Source of the DNA: Chinchilla lanigera
Taxonomy: Eukaryota; Chordata; Mammalia; Rodentia; Chinchillidae
NCBI RefSeq assembly: GCF_000276665.1
Contig: NW_004955474.1
Span: 10,885,605 to 10,949,604, forward strand
Reading direction: 5' to 3'
DNA length: 64,000 nt
A program made the position numbers and the translations under genes. The notes under the pieces are model-generated. The model was not told the DNA's origin, made no database searches, and saw nothing but the letters and a program-made list of their open reading frames with translations. This document shows positions 34,503 through 44,210 of this stretch, piece by piece (within the stretch, counting starts at the first letter, position 1; each line of letters starts with the position of its first letter).

Positions 34503-35660
34503 GAACATGAAAGAGTAAATAAAACCCAAAACGTACAATAGGTAATATGAAAGGAAAAAAAAATTGCTCAAAGGAAGGAACAACTGGGATGAGAGGAAGA
34601 TATAAAAGAAAAATGAAGGCAATATATATGGATAGCTGGGATAACTGTACTACTGATGTCTGGTGGTTTATTGAAAGGAACAGTTAATGCTTAAATATTT
34701 TTATGTTTTGACCAATTTTGCATGCTTATATCTGGTAATCTGAGCAACTGGTTCATAGACAACAATATTCAATGTAACAACCATTAGTGAATTCCTACCC
34801 TCTTGTCTAGAGAAACTCTGTGTTGTCTCTAATTTTTTTTAATTATTATTTTCTTATTCCCTTTAATGGTTTGATCAATCTTGCATTCTTGCATCTGGTA
34901 ATCTGAGCAACTTTGTTGAACATAACAATATGTAGTATAGCAACCACTGTTAATTCCTATTACTTGGTTTTAAAACCCTGTATCATTTTTAATATTCTTG
35001 TTTTGTTTTGTTTACATCTCTGATGTTGATATTCTGCTATTGTTCTTTTTTCACTATTCTCTTTAAAATAAAAAAAATACATAGAATGATACTATAAAGG
35101 CCTAAGGAAGAGGTGTCTCTTCCTTTGAATAGGTTAGCATTCTCAAAACTATTATATTATATACTATTCTAATTCTAAAAGCAACACATATCCAACAATA
35201 TTAAATCTTTCATCTTCTGACAGTGTATCTATAATATTATTTCCATGGAGGTTTTTTGCATTTACTCTACTAGCAGGTAGGCAATATGTAAGCTTGAAAT
35301 TTTCTCTTTAAAAAAGCTTAAATTATATAAAAATAAACTTTTTAAAACTGTAGTAAAATAAAAGAAATTTGGAAGATATTTCTGGGATTCTGTAGATAAC
35401 AAAGGCTATTTTAGTATACTATTTCATTGTCCTTTCAAAAATTAATTTTAACATAACTAAAAAATCAATAAATACAATATCAGGATTTCAGCACTTAGAT
35501 CATATTTCTGAATTATTTGAATATTTTAAAATGTATCATATATGTATGTTGAAAGATAGCATTAGCAAGTACATAGAAAAATATTAAATAGTTCTTACTT
35601 TTTACATAAAGAAGTCATTTAAAGTCCAGTGATGTGTTAGATGTGCCTTTATTAAGTTTT

Positions 35661-35760
35661 TAAGCCTAGGGATATAGCTCAGCAGCACAGTGCTTGCCTG
35701 GCAAGTGCAAGGTCCTGAGTTCAATTCCTAGCGCTAAAAAAAATAATAAAATAAAATAAA
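35661..35760 (+). mobile_element. ID SINE with (AAAAT)n tail
   Basis: GATATAGCTCAGCAGCACAG, TTGCCTGGCAAGTGCAAGG and GAGTTCAATTCCTAG, then a (TAAAA)n tail. AAGTTTT at 35654-35660 and 35761-35767 is a possible short target-site duplication. Confidence 0.85.
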
Positions 35761-36249
35761 AAGTTTTCCATGCTGCAGATGGCAGCAAAACTTCACATTA
35801 TGACCAGCACTTCACAGTCATATCAGGAGATTCATAAAAATAAAATTTCCAATGAATATTCACTTTGTTCTCTCTGTAATTTAGAAAAAAAAATACTAAT
35901 TTTGTATGTAGGAGGGTAAACATTTATACCATTTTCCTTGTCAATCAAAAAAGACTTTTTATTGTTACACACTAGAAAAATTTTAGTAATTACTCTTTTA
36001 TTGAGTAGATATAATGTAATTTAGTTCCTGCATATATTATTATTTTTCCATGGAAGCCAAGCAACACTGGTTTAACAAATAGCAAAACAAAAACCATTTT
36101 AAAACAGATTTTCAAAGCTGACTTTCTATTTTTCACTTAAGAACTAAACAATCCTTACACAAAAATTTGAAATTATTTAAAACTATGCAGAAAATCTCTT
36201 CACTTTGCTTATTTGTATGTCAGTTCATGGCCACTATACTGATATACAT

Positions 36250-36420
36250 GTCAGGTGTGGTGGCACATGCCTATAATTTCAGCACTCAGGAGGCTGAGGT
36301 GGGAGTATCGTTGTGAGTTCAAGGCCAGTCTGGGCTACAAAGTGAGCTCAAGGCCAGTCTGAACTGCGTGGTGAGACCCTGTGTCAAAAAGACAAAAAAA
36401 AGAAAAAAAACAATAAAAAC
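36250..36420 (+). mobile_element. B1 SINE
   Basis: TCAGGTGTGGTGGCACATGC, GGAGGCTGAGGTGGGAG, the duplicated GGGCTACAAAGTGAGCTCAA segment, GACCCTGTGTCAAAAAGAC and a long A-rich tail. Confidence 0.9.
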
Positions 36421-37350
36421 AATAAAAAAAAAAAAATAAGTTGGTGTACACACAAGTCGAACTTCCCATTTTGGTGACTGAAATTCATTAAGCCAGGCTG
36501 AGCAGGTCTGACCATGAATATAAATACACCACCATTTTTAAGTAGGCTTTCAAGATAATAACATTATAAGAACATAAAACCACGATGAATAGTCTATACA
36601 GAATTGTGGTATGAGGTCAGAACAAAGGAATAGCAGTATAAAATGCACAGAAATCAAATTATCCTGAATATGTGATTTTCAATACAAAATAAATTTTAAA
36701 GTCATATATTTTTAAGTCATAGTTTTCATATAAATTTCCAAGAATCATTCCAAACCAAATAAATCAAAATCTTTACAACTGGTTCCTGGACCACTGTATA
36801 CTTTATTTAAAAATTGCCTATACAAATGTGCCACATAATTCTAATGCATAAGCAATGTCACTAATGACTTCCTTTCTAATGTTGACAAAATAACATAAAC
36901 TTTATTATCAAATTTGCATCCCAAATTTGGCATTCTAAAGCTTCAGTGATGGGGCTCTAGTTTATTTGTGTAATTTTCCAATATGCTGAGCCTCTTACAG
37001 TACTTTCAGGTCGCTCTGGCATCTCTGTACCTATCTCTAGTTTATTCTCTTTAGCCCATATTTCAAATTAACTGAATGATTGTGAATCAACAATAACAAT
37101 AGGACCATCATCTTCTATTTTTAGAATTCTTCAGAGTATGACAAAACACTTCCATAAACATTAATAAATCCAGTTAGCCCTCAGAAGAGTAACAGAAGAT
37201 TTCAATTATCTCTGACATTAGAGGTGACCAGGTACAGTCTGCATGCATTGAAAGGTTAAAAAATGAGAAATATATAAGATACATGATACACCCTATGTCC
37301 ACAAGGTTTTATTTTTAACTCTAAAAAGGTTTCTATAAAAAGACTTTATA

Positions 37351-37750
37351 CACACCATCGAGGCAGCCACACGGAGCCCCAGACAGCTTCAAGAGGCTCA
37401 GTGAGCCACAGTTTGCCCTCTACATCATCATGGGAGTGACACGGAGCCCTGGGGAATCTCATAACTTTTGGTGAGCTGCCCAGGAGGGGAAAACCTGCAC
37501 TCTGCCCCCTTCCTCTGCCACCATCATGACAGCAATGCTGACTCCTGGGGAAATTCAGGAGCTTTTTTGAGCTCCCTGCAAGGGGACAGACTCTAATCTC
37601 CACACTGCCCCACCATTAAAGCAGTGATGCTGAGCCCCAGGGAAGCTTGGGGAATTTGGTGAGCTGCCTGGGAGGGGGTAACACTGCAGCCACACCCCTC
37701 ACTGTTGCAGGAGCAATGCTGAGCCCCAAGGAAGCTCAGGATCATCAAAA
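37351..37750 (+). repeat. L1 5' region of about 90-bp units
   Basis: Similar blocks (GCTGAGCCCCAGGGAAGCT-like, then GGTGAGCTGCC...AGGGG) recur at about 37374, 37444, 37539, 37630 and 37720. The last three spacings are about 90-95 bases. The unit differs from that of the other L1 in the window. Confidence 0.65.
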
Positions 37751-37840
37751 ATGACAAAACAAAGGAGTAAAATGCAATCTCAGACCTCCGCCCCACCCAG
37801 AAGTCCAGTAGACACTGACATAGAAGAGCTGAGAAGAACA
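37751..37840 (+). pseudogene. L1 ORF1 N-terminal fragment
   Basis: The ATG at 37751 opens MTKQRSKMQSQTS, matching the other L1 ORF1 start. Similarity ends within about 90 bases, where inverted ORF2 sequence begins. Confidence 0.75.
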
Positions 37841-37955
37841 TGTATTCTGATGTTGTTTGGTAGAACACTCTGTAAAGGTCTACTAAGTCCATTTGTTCAC
37901 AAGTTTGGTTTAGTTCTGAAGATTTTTGTCTAGTTGATCTATCTCTTTGTGATAA
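37827..37955 (-). other. Inverted fragment of the L1 ORF2 endonuclease region
   Basis: Its reverse complement matches 31132-31262 of the first L1 almost base for base (for example ATGGACTTAGTAGACC on the reverse strand). Short shared words at both junctions (AGCTNAGAAGAA and TGTGATAAA) suggest microhomology-guided joining. Confidence 0.85.
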
Positions 37956-39515
37956 AGAAGAGCCATCTATGACAAACCAAAAGCCAACATCATACTAAAT
38001 GGACAAAAACTGAAAGCTTTCACTTTAAAATCAGGAACAAGATAAGAATGTCCATTGTCACCACCCCTATTCAATATAGTGCTAGGAACTTTAGCCAGAG
38101 CAATTAGACAAGAGAGAAAAATAAAAGGAATAAAGATAGGAAAGGAAGAAGTGAAATTCTCATTATTCACAGATGACGTGATATTCTGTGTAGAAGACAC
38201 CAAAAACTCCACCAAAATGCTTCTAGAATTAATAAACATATTCAGTGGTGTAGCTGGATGTAAAGTAAACACTCAAAAATCTATAGTGTTCTTGTACACA
38301 AACAACAAATACACTGAGAGAGAATTGAAGGAAACCACACCTTGCACAATACTATATAGAAAATGAAGTATTTAGGAATCAGTCTAACAAAGAAAGTAAA
38401 AGATCTATACAGTGAAAATTATAGTACTCTGAAAAAAGAGATTGAAGAGGATTTCTGAAAATGGATATCCATTTCTACTCATGGTTAAGAAGAACTAACA
38501 TTGTGAAAATGGCCACATTCCAAAAATTGTTGTACAGATTCAATGCAATCCCAATTAAAATACCATTAGTTTACCTCACAGATCTAGAGAAAATAGTCCT
38601 AAAATTCATCTGGAACCAGAAGAGGCCTAGAATAGCAAAAGCAATCCTGGGCAACAAAGGAAAAGCAGAAGACATCACAATCCCTGACTTGAAATTATAT
38701 TACAAAGCTACTGTGGTAAAATCAGCATGGTACTGGCAAAAAAAAAAAAAACCTGACGATCAATGAAACAGATACGGCTACCAACATACTCACCCACCTC
38801 ATATGTAACAAAGCGGCCAAACATGCTCACTAGAAGAAAGATAGCCTCTTTAATAAGTGGTGCTGAAAAACTGTCTTTCCACATGGTGAACACTAAAATT
38901 AGACCCATGTCTATCACCATGCACTAAACTAAAGTTAAAATGGATCAAAAATCTAAATATTGAAACAGAAACACTAAATCTACTGGAGGAGAAAGTAGGT
39001 AGAAGTCTTGATGATATAGAGCTAGGCAGAGAGTTAATGAAGAAAAGCTTAAGTGCATGGGAAATACTTCAAAGAATCAACAACTGGGATATCATCTTAC
39101 TGAAAAGTTTTTGCACATCAAAAGAAATCACCAATGAGTAAAAAGAAAACCCATGAATTGGGAATTAAATTTAGCCAACTGCCTCTCAGACAAAGGACTT
39201 CTATCTAGAACATATAGAGAATGAAAAAAAAAAAATCAGGCCCCTCAAATTCAAAGACCCAATCCAAAAATGGGCATCTGAGATGACTACACACTTCTCA
39301 CATGAAGAAAAACAAATAGCAAATAAGTATATGAAAACTGTTCAGCATCTTTGTTCATTCAAGAAATGCAAATTAAAACAATGCTGAGATTCCATGCTAC
39401 CCCAGAGAGAATGGCTATCACCAAGAAATCAACCAATGGGGCTGGGGATTTAGCTCAGCGGCAAAGTGCCTGCCTGGCAAGCGCAAGGTCGTGAGTTCGA
39501 TTCCTGGTACCGGAG

Positions 39516-39555
<40 letters not shown>

Positions 39556-39700
39556 AATCAACCAATAACAAATGCTGGAGAGGCTGTGGGAAAAAAGGAA
39601 CCCTTCTCCACTGCTGATGGGAGTGTAGACTGGTCCAAACACTGTGCAAATCAGTTTGGAGATTCCTCACAAAACTAGGATTAGGGGTCCCAGTTAACCT
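37956..39700 (+). pseudogene. L1 ORF2 C-terminal half, broken
   Basis: From the equivalent of 32565 in the first L1 onward. The RT active-site block FTDD lies at 38166-38177 ([12 protein letters not shown]). The thumb part reads [18 protein letters not shown]. Stops and frameshifts follow, and the ID SINE splits the Cys-rich end. Confidence 0.85.
39438..39551 (+). mobile_element. ID SINE inserted in the rearranged L1
   Basis: Body from GGGGCTGGGGATTTAGCTCA to TGGTACCGGAG, with a poly(A) of about 37 bases. A perfect 15-base target-site duplication AAGAAATCAACCAAT lies at 39423-39437 and 39552-39566. Confidence 0.96.
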
Positions 39701-39961
39701 AGGTCTTCCCTTTCTGGTTTATTAATATTTTTTATTATTCTTTATTCTCTTTAACTGTTTGATCAATCTTGCATTCTTACATCTGGTAATCTGAGCAACT
39801 TCACTGAAGATGACAACATGTAACACGAGAACCACTGTTAATTTCCTATGATCTTGTTTTGAAATTCTTTATCATTTTTATTATTTTTGGATTGTTTTGC
39901 TTTTGTCTTTGTTGCTATTTTGTTATTGTTTTTTCTCTTTAAAATAAAAAGAGACTTTATA

Positions 39962-40753
39962 TACATATGTAAAATATTTGGCACTGTCAAATTATCTAAT
40001 AAATTATGGTTCACCTAGGACATAGAATTCTCTTTTTTTAAATGAGATGGTTAGTCTGATGGCAGATGGAATACATAAGAAAACAGACAAGATGGAAGAA
40101 GGAACACATATGAAAGAAAGGCAAGTGAATTTGCATAAGTATTCAGAACTATGACCCACTTGTAAAATCAAAAATAACATGGTACACACGTGTGTGTAAG
40201 GAGGGGTCTAGAAAAGGCTAATTTCTTATTTGCTATAGCAGATGAACAAATATGCAAATTACTTACAAATCATATTAGTTTTCTTCAGATATCCATTTAG
40301 AAGAGTAACAGTAGGTTATGGATCAACTTCAAAATATTTTAAATGTATGAGGTACACTTCCACAAGCATGCGTTAATGTATCTGCTTCACAGTGGAATTT
40401 CAAATATTTGGCAAAGATGTGAAATTCCTTGACCTAGCTCTGAGGAAACCATATGATTGACACCAATTCAGAGTAAAACTTATATATTTCTTCTGGGAAA
40501 AAAAAAAACTTTCCTAGGGCTTTTTCTAGTTTATTAGTCAGGTCGGCCTAAAATGTACCATTCTAGCCAGAGGGATCTAGTCAGCAACACACAGTGAAAG
40601 ACTAGACATACAATCAAATATAGGGATATGTATCTTTGTGATTCAGAACAACCAAGTCCCAGTACCACGGGTGAACTATTGGCTTCATAACATCTCAGAA
40701 TGCATATAAAAGAACTGAAAGAACTAATACATTTTAGTTCTCAGTAGCAATTA
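39962..40753. other. Intergenic stretch, nothing recognised
   Basis: No gene or clear repeat was seen in this AT-rich DNA. Confidence 0.5.
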
Positions 40754-40768
40754 AGAGAAACAAACGAA

Positions 40769-40873
40769 GGGGCTGGGGATTCAGCTCAGCGGCAAAGCGT
40801 CTGCCTGGCAAGCGCAAGGTCGTGAGTTCGGTTCCCGGTACCGGAGAAAAACCAAAAAAAAAAAAAAAAAAAA
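40769..40873 (+). mobile_element. ID SINE, among the best preserved
   Basis: An intact body with A-box region (TTCAGCTCAGCGG), B-box region (GTGAGTTCGGTTCCC), the CCGGTACCGG palindrome and a long poly(A). A perfect 15-base target-site duplication AGAGAAACAAACGAA lies at 40754-40768 and 40874-40888. Confidence 0.96.
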
Positions 40874-40888
40874 AGAGAAACAAACGAA

Positions 40889-42478
40889 ACAATCCCAGAG
40901 GTATAATGATGCTTATTCTATATGGAAAGTCAGTTTTTGATTAAAAGATGTTCTCAAAGCAACATGATAATGAATAATTGAATATTTTATTCACTGAATA
41001 GTTATGTAATAAACTTGAAATTGAAAATGTTAGGCAGTATGGACTAGTCACTTTTCTTTGGTTCTTGTTTCCAAACGAGCCACTGACCATATTATTAACA
41101 CCAAGGCTAAATTCATGGTCTCTGTCTATGTTACAGAGAGAAAAAATGGGGAAAAATATGAAAAGTTTAAATTTCCCATTTTTGATAACAGAAATAAATA
41201 AGCAATCGTGTATGTGCTTTATAGAACAATACCAGATACATATTTATAAGGCTGACAGTTAGATATAGGTCTGCTTAATAGGCCTAACTCTGCTACAACT
41301 AATTCCTTTCACAGCTATGTTGGACCTAGAGGACACCAAGTAAGTCATGTTTTGTTAATAACACATAACCCTCACTGTACTGGTGCATTCGGTAAAGCAT
41401 TTTCTTGTCTGGAAAAAAAAGTGAATATATTGCTGGATCTATTTTTTTGCTTACTTCTTCCTGGAACATAATTTGCTACTTGGAATAATAGCAAATAACT
41501 TAACAGCAAGCCAATACATGAAGGAGAGCAACTCACAAATAATAAGAAGGAAAATGGGTCTAGGATGACATGCTAGAGAGTTTTACCAGTTCTGAGCTAG
41601 CTATCTCTAGTAATCTTTACTGAAATCATTGTTTTACTGCTTACAACACTAGTGATGAGATAAAAACAGTAACATGACAAAATATTGCTACTTAATAAAA
41701 TCATTGAAAAACTTAAAATACAATTTCAAGCCACACATAAATGCAAACAAAAATATAAAATAAGACCATAATAACCAAGAAAATCAATGTTTTTTCTCAT
41801 GCAAAACCTAACACGAGCTAGGATGAATGGGAGGAAATGAGGGAACGTGAAGTAAGACACTGGGATTAGGTGTGAGGAAAGAACTTTCACAAACATACAG
41901 GGTAACTATTTTAAAAGAGACCATACAAAACACATGAAAAAAATTTCACTAAAAATAAAGAATGAAAGGCCAGTAAAAATAAAATATGCTAAAATTATTA
42001 AGGAAATGCCACAGAAAAGTTTCAAAAGTTTGAATTATTCACTTTCATCAAAGGCTTAAGAAAGCAGTGCTCTCTATACACTCTTGGAAGAAGGAGAAAT
42101 CAGTATAATTAATCAGGAGGGAACCTGTCTTCAAATGTAAAAACCATATTACATGCAAATGCTGAGCCAGCAGCTTTGTTTCTTGGGATTTACCCAGTTC
42201 ATGCGGCTACATAACAGCAAAGGTTTTCAAAGATGTACATTCAGGGTGTTTGTCATGCCATTGTTTTAATATTCACAATATAATAAATAGAGAATCAAAA
42301 TATTCATCAATTATGAATTAGTTGATAATGGTGCATATATAGAATAGAAATCTCTTTTTTAAAATTAAGATAGCCAAATAAAAGAGGGTCATGGAGGAAG
42401 AAGAAAATATAAAAATTGACAATATTGTATATTATATTGTATGTAAATGAAAAGCAAGTTACTTTTTAAAAACACATT
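40889..42478. other. Intergenic stretch with a probable old L1 3' end
   Basis: At about 41900-42370 the sequence resembles the ORF2 C-terminus and 3' end of old mammalian L1s: TATACACTCTTGGAAGAAGG, then a dry-run of ATATTCATCAATTATGAATT. The match is by eye and weak. The rest is unassigned. Confidence 0.35.
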
Positions 42479-42821
42479 GTTATGGTTTGTGTCTGAATAT
42501 TCCCCCAAAGCCTCATGCAATCATGGGGCAGGCTTCTATGTTTATAATTGATTCATGGTCCAATGTTGAAATATGGATGTGGGTGCTACACCTGTCCTGG
42601 GATGGATAATTTGCATGCAAATAAGGGAGGAAAAGAAGCTTGCAGCTTTTGCTGTTTTCCACCGCCATGAACAGTTGCCCTCTGCCATGTGCCACTCTGC
42701 CTTGGAGCCAGCCAAGTGTGGACTGAAACCTCCACAAACTGTAAGCTAAATAAACCTTTCCTTCCTTCATTTTGGGCATCAGGTATTTTGTCTCAGCAAT
42801 GACAGAAAAGTAACCAAGCCA
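42479..42821 (+). mobile_element. MaLR-like solo LTR
   Basis: It begins TGTTATGGTTTGTGTCTGAA and ends TCAGGTATTTTGTCTCAGCA...GTAACCAAGCCA, with AATAAACC (possible poly(A) signal) about 75 bases before the end. It is the same family as the copy at 58195-58568. Confidence 0.72.
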
Positions 42822-44071
42822 CATGCAAACTGTGATGAACAATTTAGAAAACAAAAATAACAAGCTATTTTTAGAAAATGAAGGTAAAAAGGCTATTCTT
42901 AACTTAAAAATCTAAAAGACTACATAGTGAAATAGCAACTATTCCAGAGTAGGGTCAGACATAACTTAGGGCACCACTTTGTAATATTTTATATATTTTT
43001 TTGCTTTATAATTTTTTTTAATTTGAATAATAATGTATTTGACAGATACATAAATAGATCTGTATATATAAACTATTACCACATTCTATATTTTTAAAAT
43101 ATTTGAACAATAAATCCATTTGATTAATATAGAGGTAGACATAGCTATTGACAGATAATTAAATTCTTACAGAGTTTGAATTGATTGCATGGGGAGAAAT
43201 AAGTGTTCTGAGATTACTATAATGCTTCCTGTATAACCTGAGTAAAGCTCTACCTTAGAAGCTAGGTATTGTGATGCACACCTGGAATCTCGGCACTCTG
43301 GATGCTGAGGCAGGAGAATTTCTGTGAATTTGAGGCCAGCTTGGGCTACATAGCGAGTTCAAGGTCGGTCTGAACTACACAGCAAGATTCTATCTCAAAT
43401 AGACAAGCAACACAAAATAAAAATGCTCCACCTTAGAATCCAAAAAAATAGTTTCCCCATCTGCTCCCTGGAATGGTGACAAACTTTGTACATATGTGAT
43501 CTTCTATCACTAGAAGAGACCTATCACTAAAAGAGACCTAACAGAAAAATGAACACACACAGCAGAGAAAGCTGACAATTTTGTCACTCCCACTCTTAAA
43601 AATACATGTTTGTTTGTTTCTTATTTACTACTCTCTCAAATAAAATAAAAGAAAATAAAGAAAATAAAATACATGTAAACTAAAGACCACTACATAAATG
43701 AAGAGAAAAAAACAAAAGTCAGCAAAAGTGGCTGACCAAAGAAAAAACAAATACAAACCAGGGAATAGAAGAAAACATTGTAAACAAATTCCATTATAGA
43801 ACTGAGATAATTGTAAAATTAATGTACTCATTAATGGAAAAAAAGAAAGCTATGAAAAAGAAAGAAAAAAGCAGACTACATTCCTGGAACAACAATGGCT
43901 TAGTGTCATAGCCAGTAGAAAATTTGATGTTTTTATTTAAGCTTATAGTTTTACCAGGCTTTCTAGAAAATAGCTCAATAATAATTAGAAGAGCTAGCAA
44001 TCCAAATATTAATCTTTTAATTCTTCACAGAGGCAAATATTTGTAATAAAGATATCACCATAGAAAATGTG
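42822..44071. other. Intergenic stretch with one B1 SINE
   Basis: AT-rich DNA. Beyond the B1 at 43261-43424 I recognise nothing. Confidence 0.5.
43261..43424 (+). mobile_element. B1 SINE
   Basis: GCTAGGTATTGTGATGCACA, then GGATGCTGAGGCAGGAG and the duplicated GGGCTACATAGCGAGTTCAA segment, ending TCTATCTCAAA. A 14-base target-site duplication (GCTCTACCTTAGAA at 43247-43260, GCTCCACCTTAGAA at 43425-43438) differs at one base. Confidence 0.9.
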
Positions 44072-44083
44072 AGCAAATGCATG

Positions 44084-44198
44084 TTTTTTTTTTGTTTTTT
44101 TTTTTTTTTTTGGTTTTTCTCCGGTACCGGGAACCGAACTCATGACCTTGCGCTTACCAGGCAGGCGCTTTTTGCCACTGAGCTAAATCCCCAGCCCC
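44084..44198 (-). mobile_element. ID SINE, antisense, well preserved
   Basis: Poly(T), then the reverse complement of the ID body ending CTAAATCCCCAGCCCC. A perfect 12-base target-site duplication AGCAAATGCATG lies at 44072-44083 and 44199-44210. Confidence 0.95.
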
Positions 44199-44210
44199 AG
44201 CAAATGCATG

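Larger units (their letters stand above)
28729..35079 (+). mobile_element. LINE-1, full-length in structure, decayed coding regions
   Basis: The element has a repeat-unit 5' region (28729-29453), ORF1 remnant, ORF2 remnant and a 3' UTR ending CTCTTTAAAATAAAAAAA. The 10-base CATAGAATGA at 28719-28728 and 35080-35089, extended by AAAATC/AAAATA, is its target-site duplication. An ID SINE sits in the endonuclease region. Stops and frameshifts break both ORFs, so it cannot move by itself. Confidence 0.92.
35090..37340. other. Stretch between the two L1 copies
   Basis: AT-rich DNA carrying one ID and one B1 SINE, listed separately. No gene seen. Confidence 0.6.
37351..39951 (+). mobile_element. 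LINE-1, internally rearranged copy
   Basis: The target-site duplication AGACTTTATA lies at 37341-37350 and 39952-39961. Order: GC-rich 5' region (37351-37750), ORF1 start (37751 to about 37826), an inverted piece of the ORF2 endonuclease region (about 37827-37955), then the RT half of ORF2 through the C-terminus and the 3' end (CTCTTTAAAATAAAA). An ID SINE interrupts the C-terminal part. Most of ORF1 and of EN/early RT is missing. Confidence 0.9.

Noticed and set aside
39418..39678. Frames with long runs of F or K near 39.5 kb
   Set aside because: They are translations of an ID SINE poly(A) tail joined to L1 sequence.
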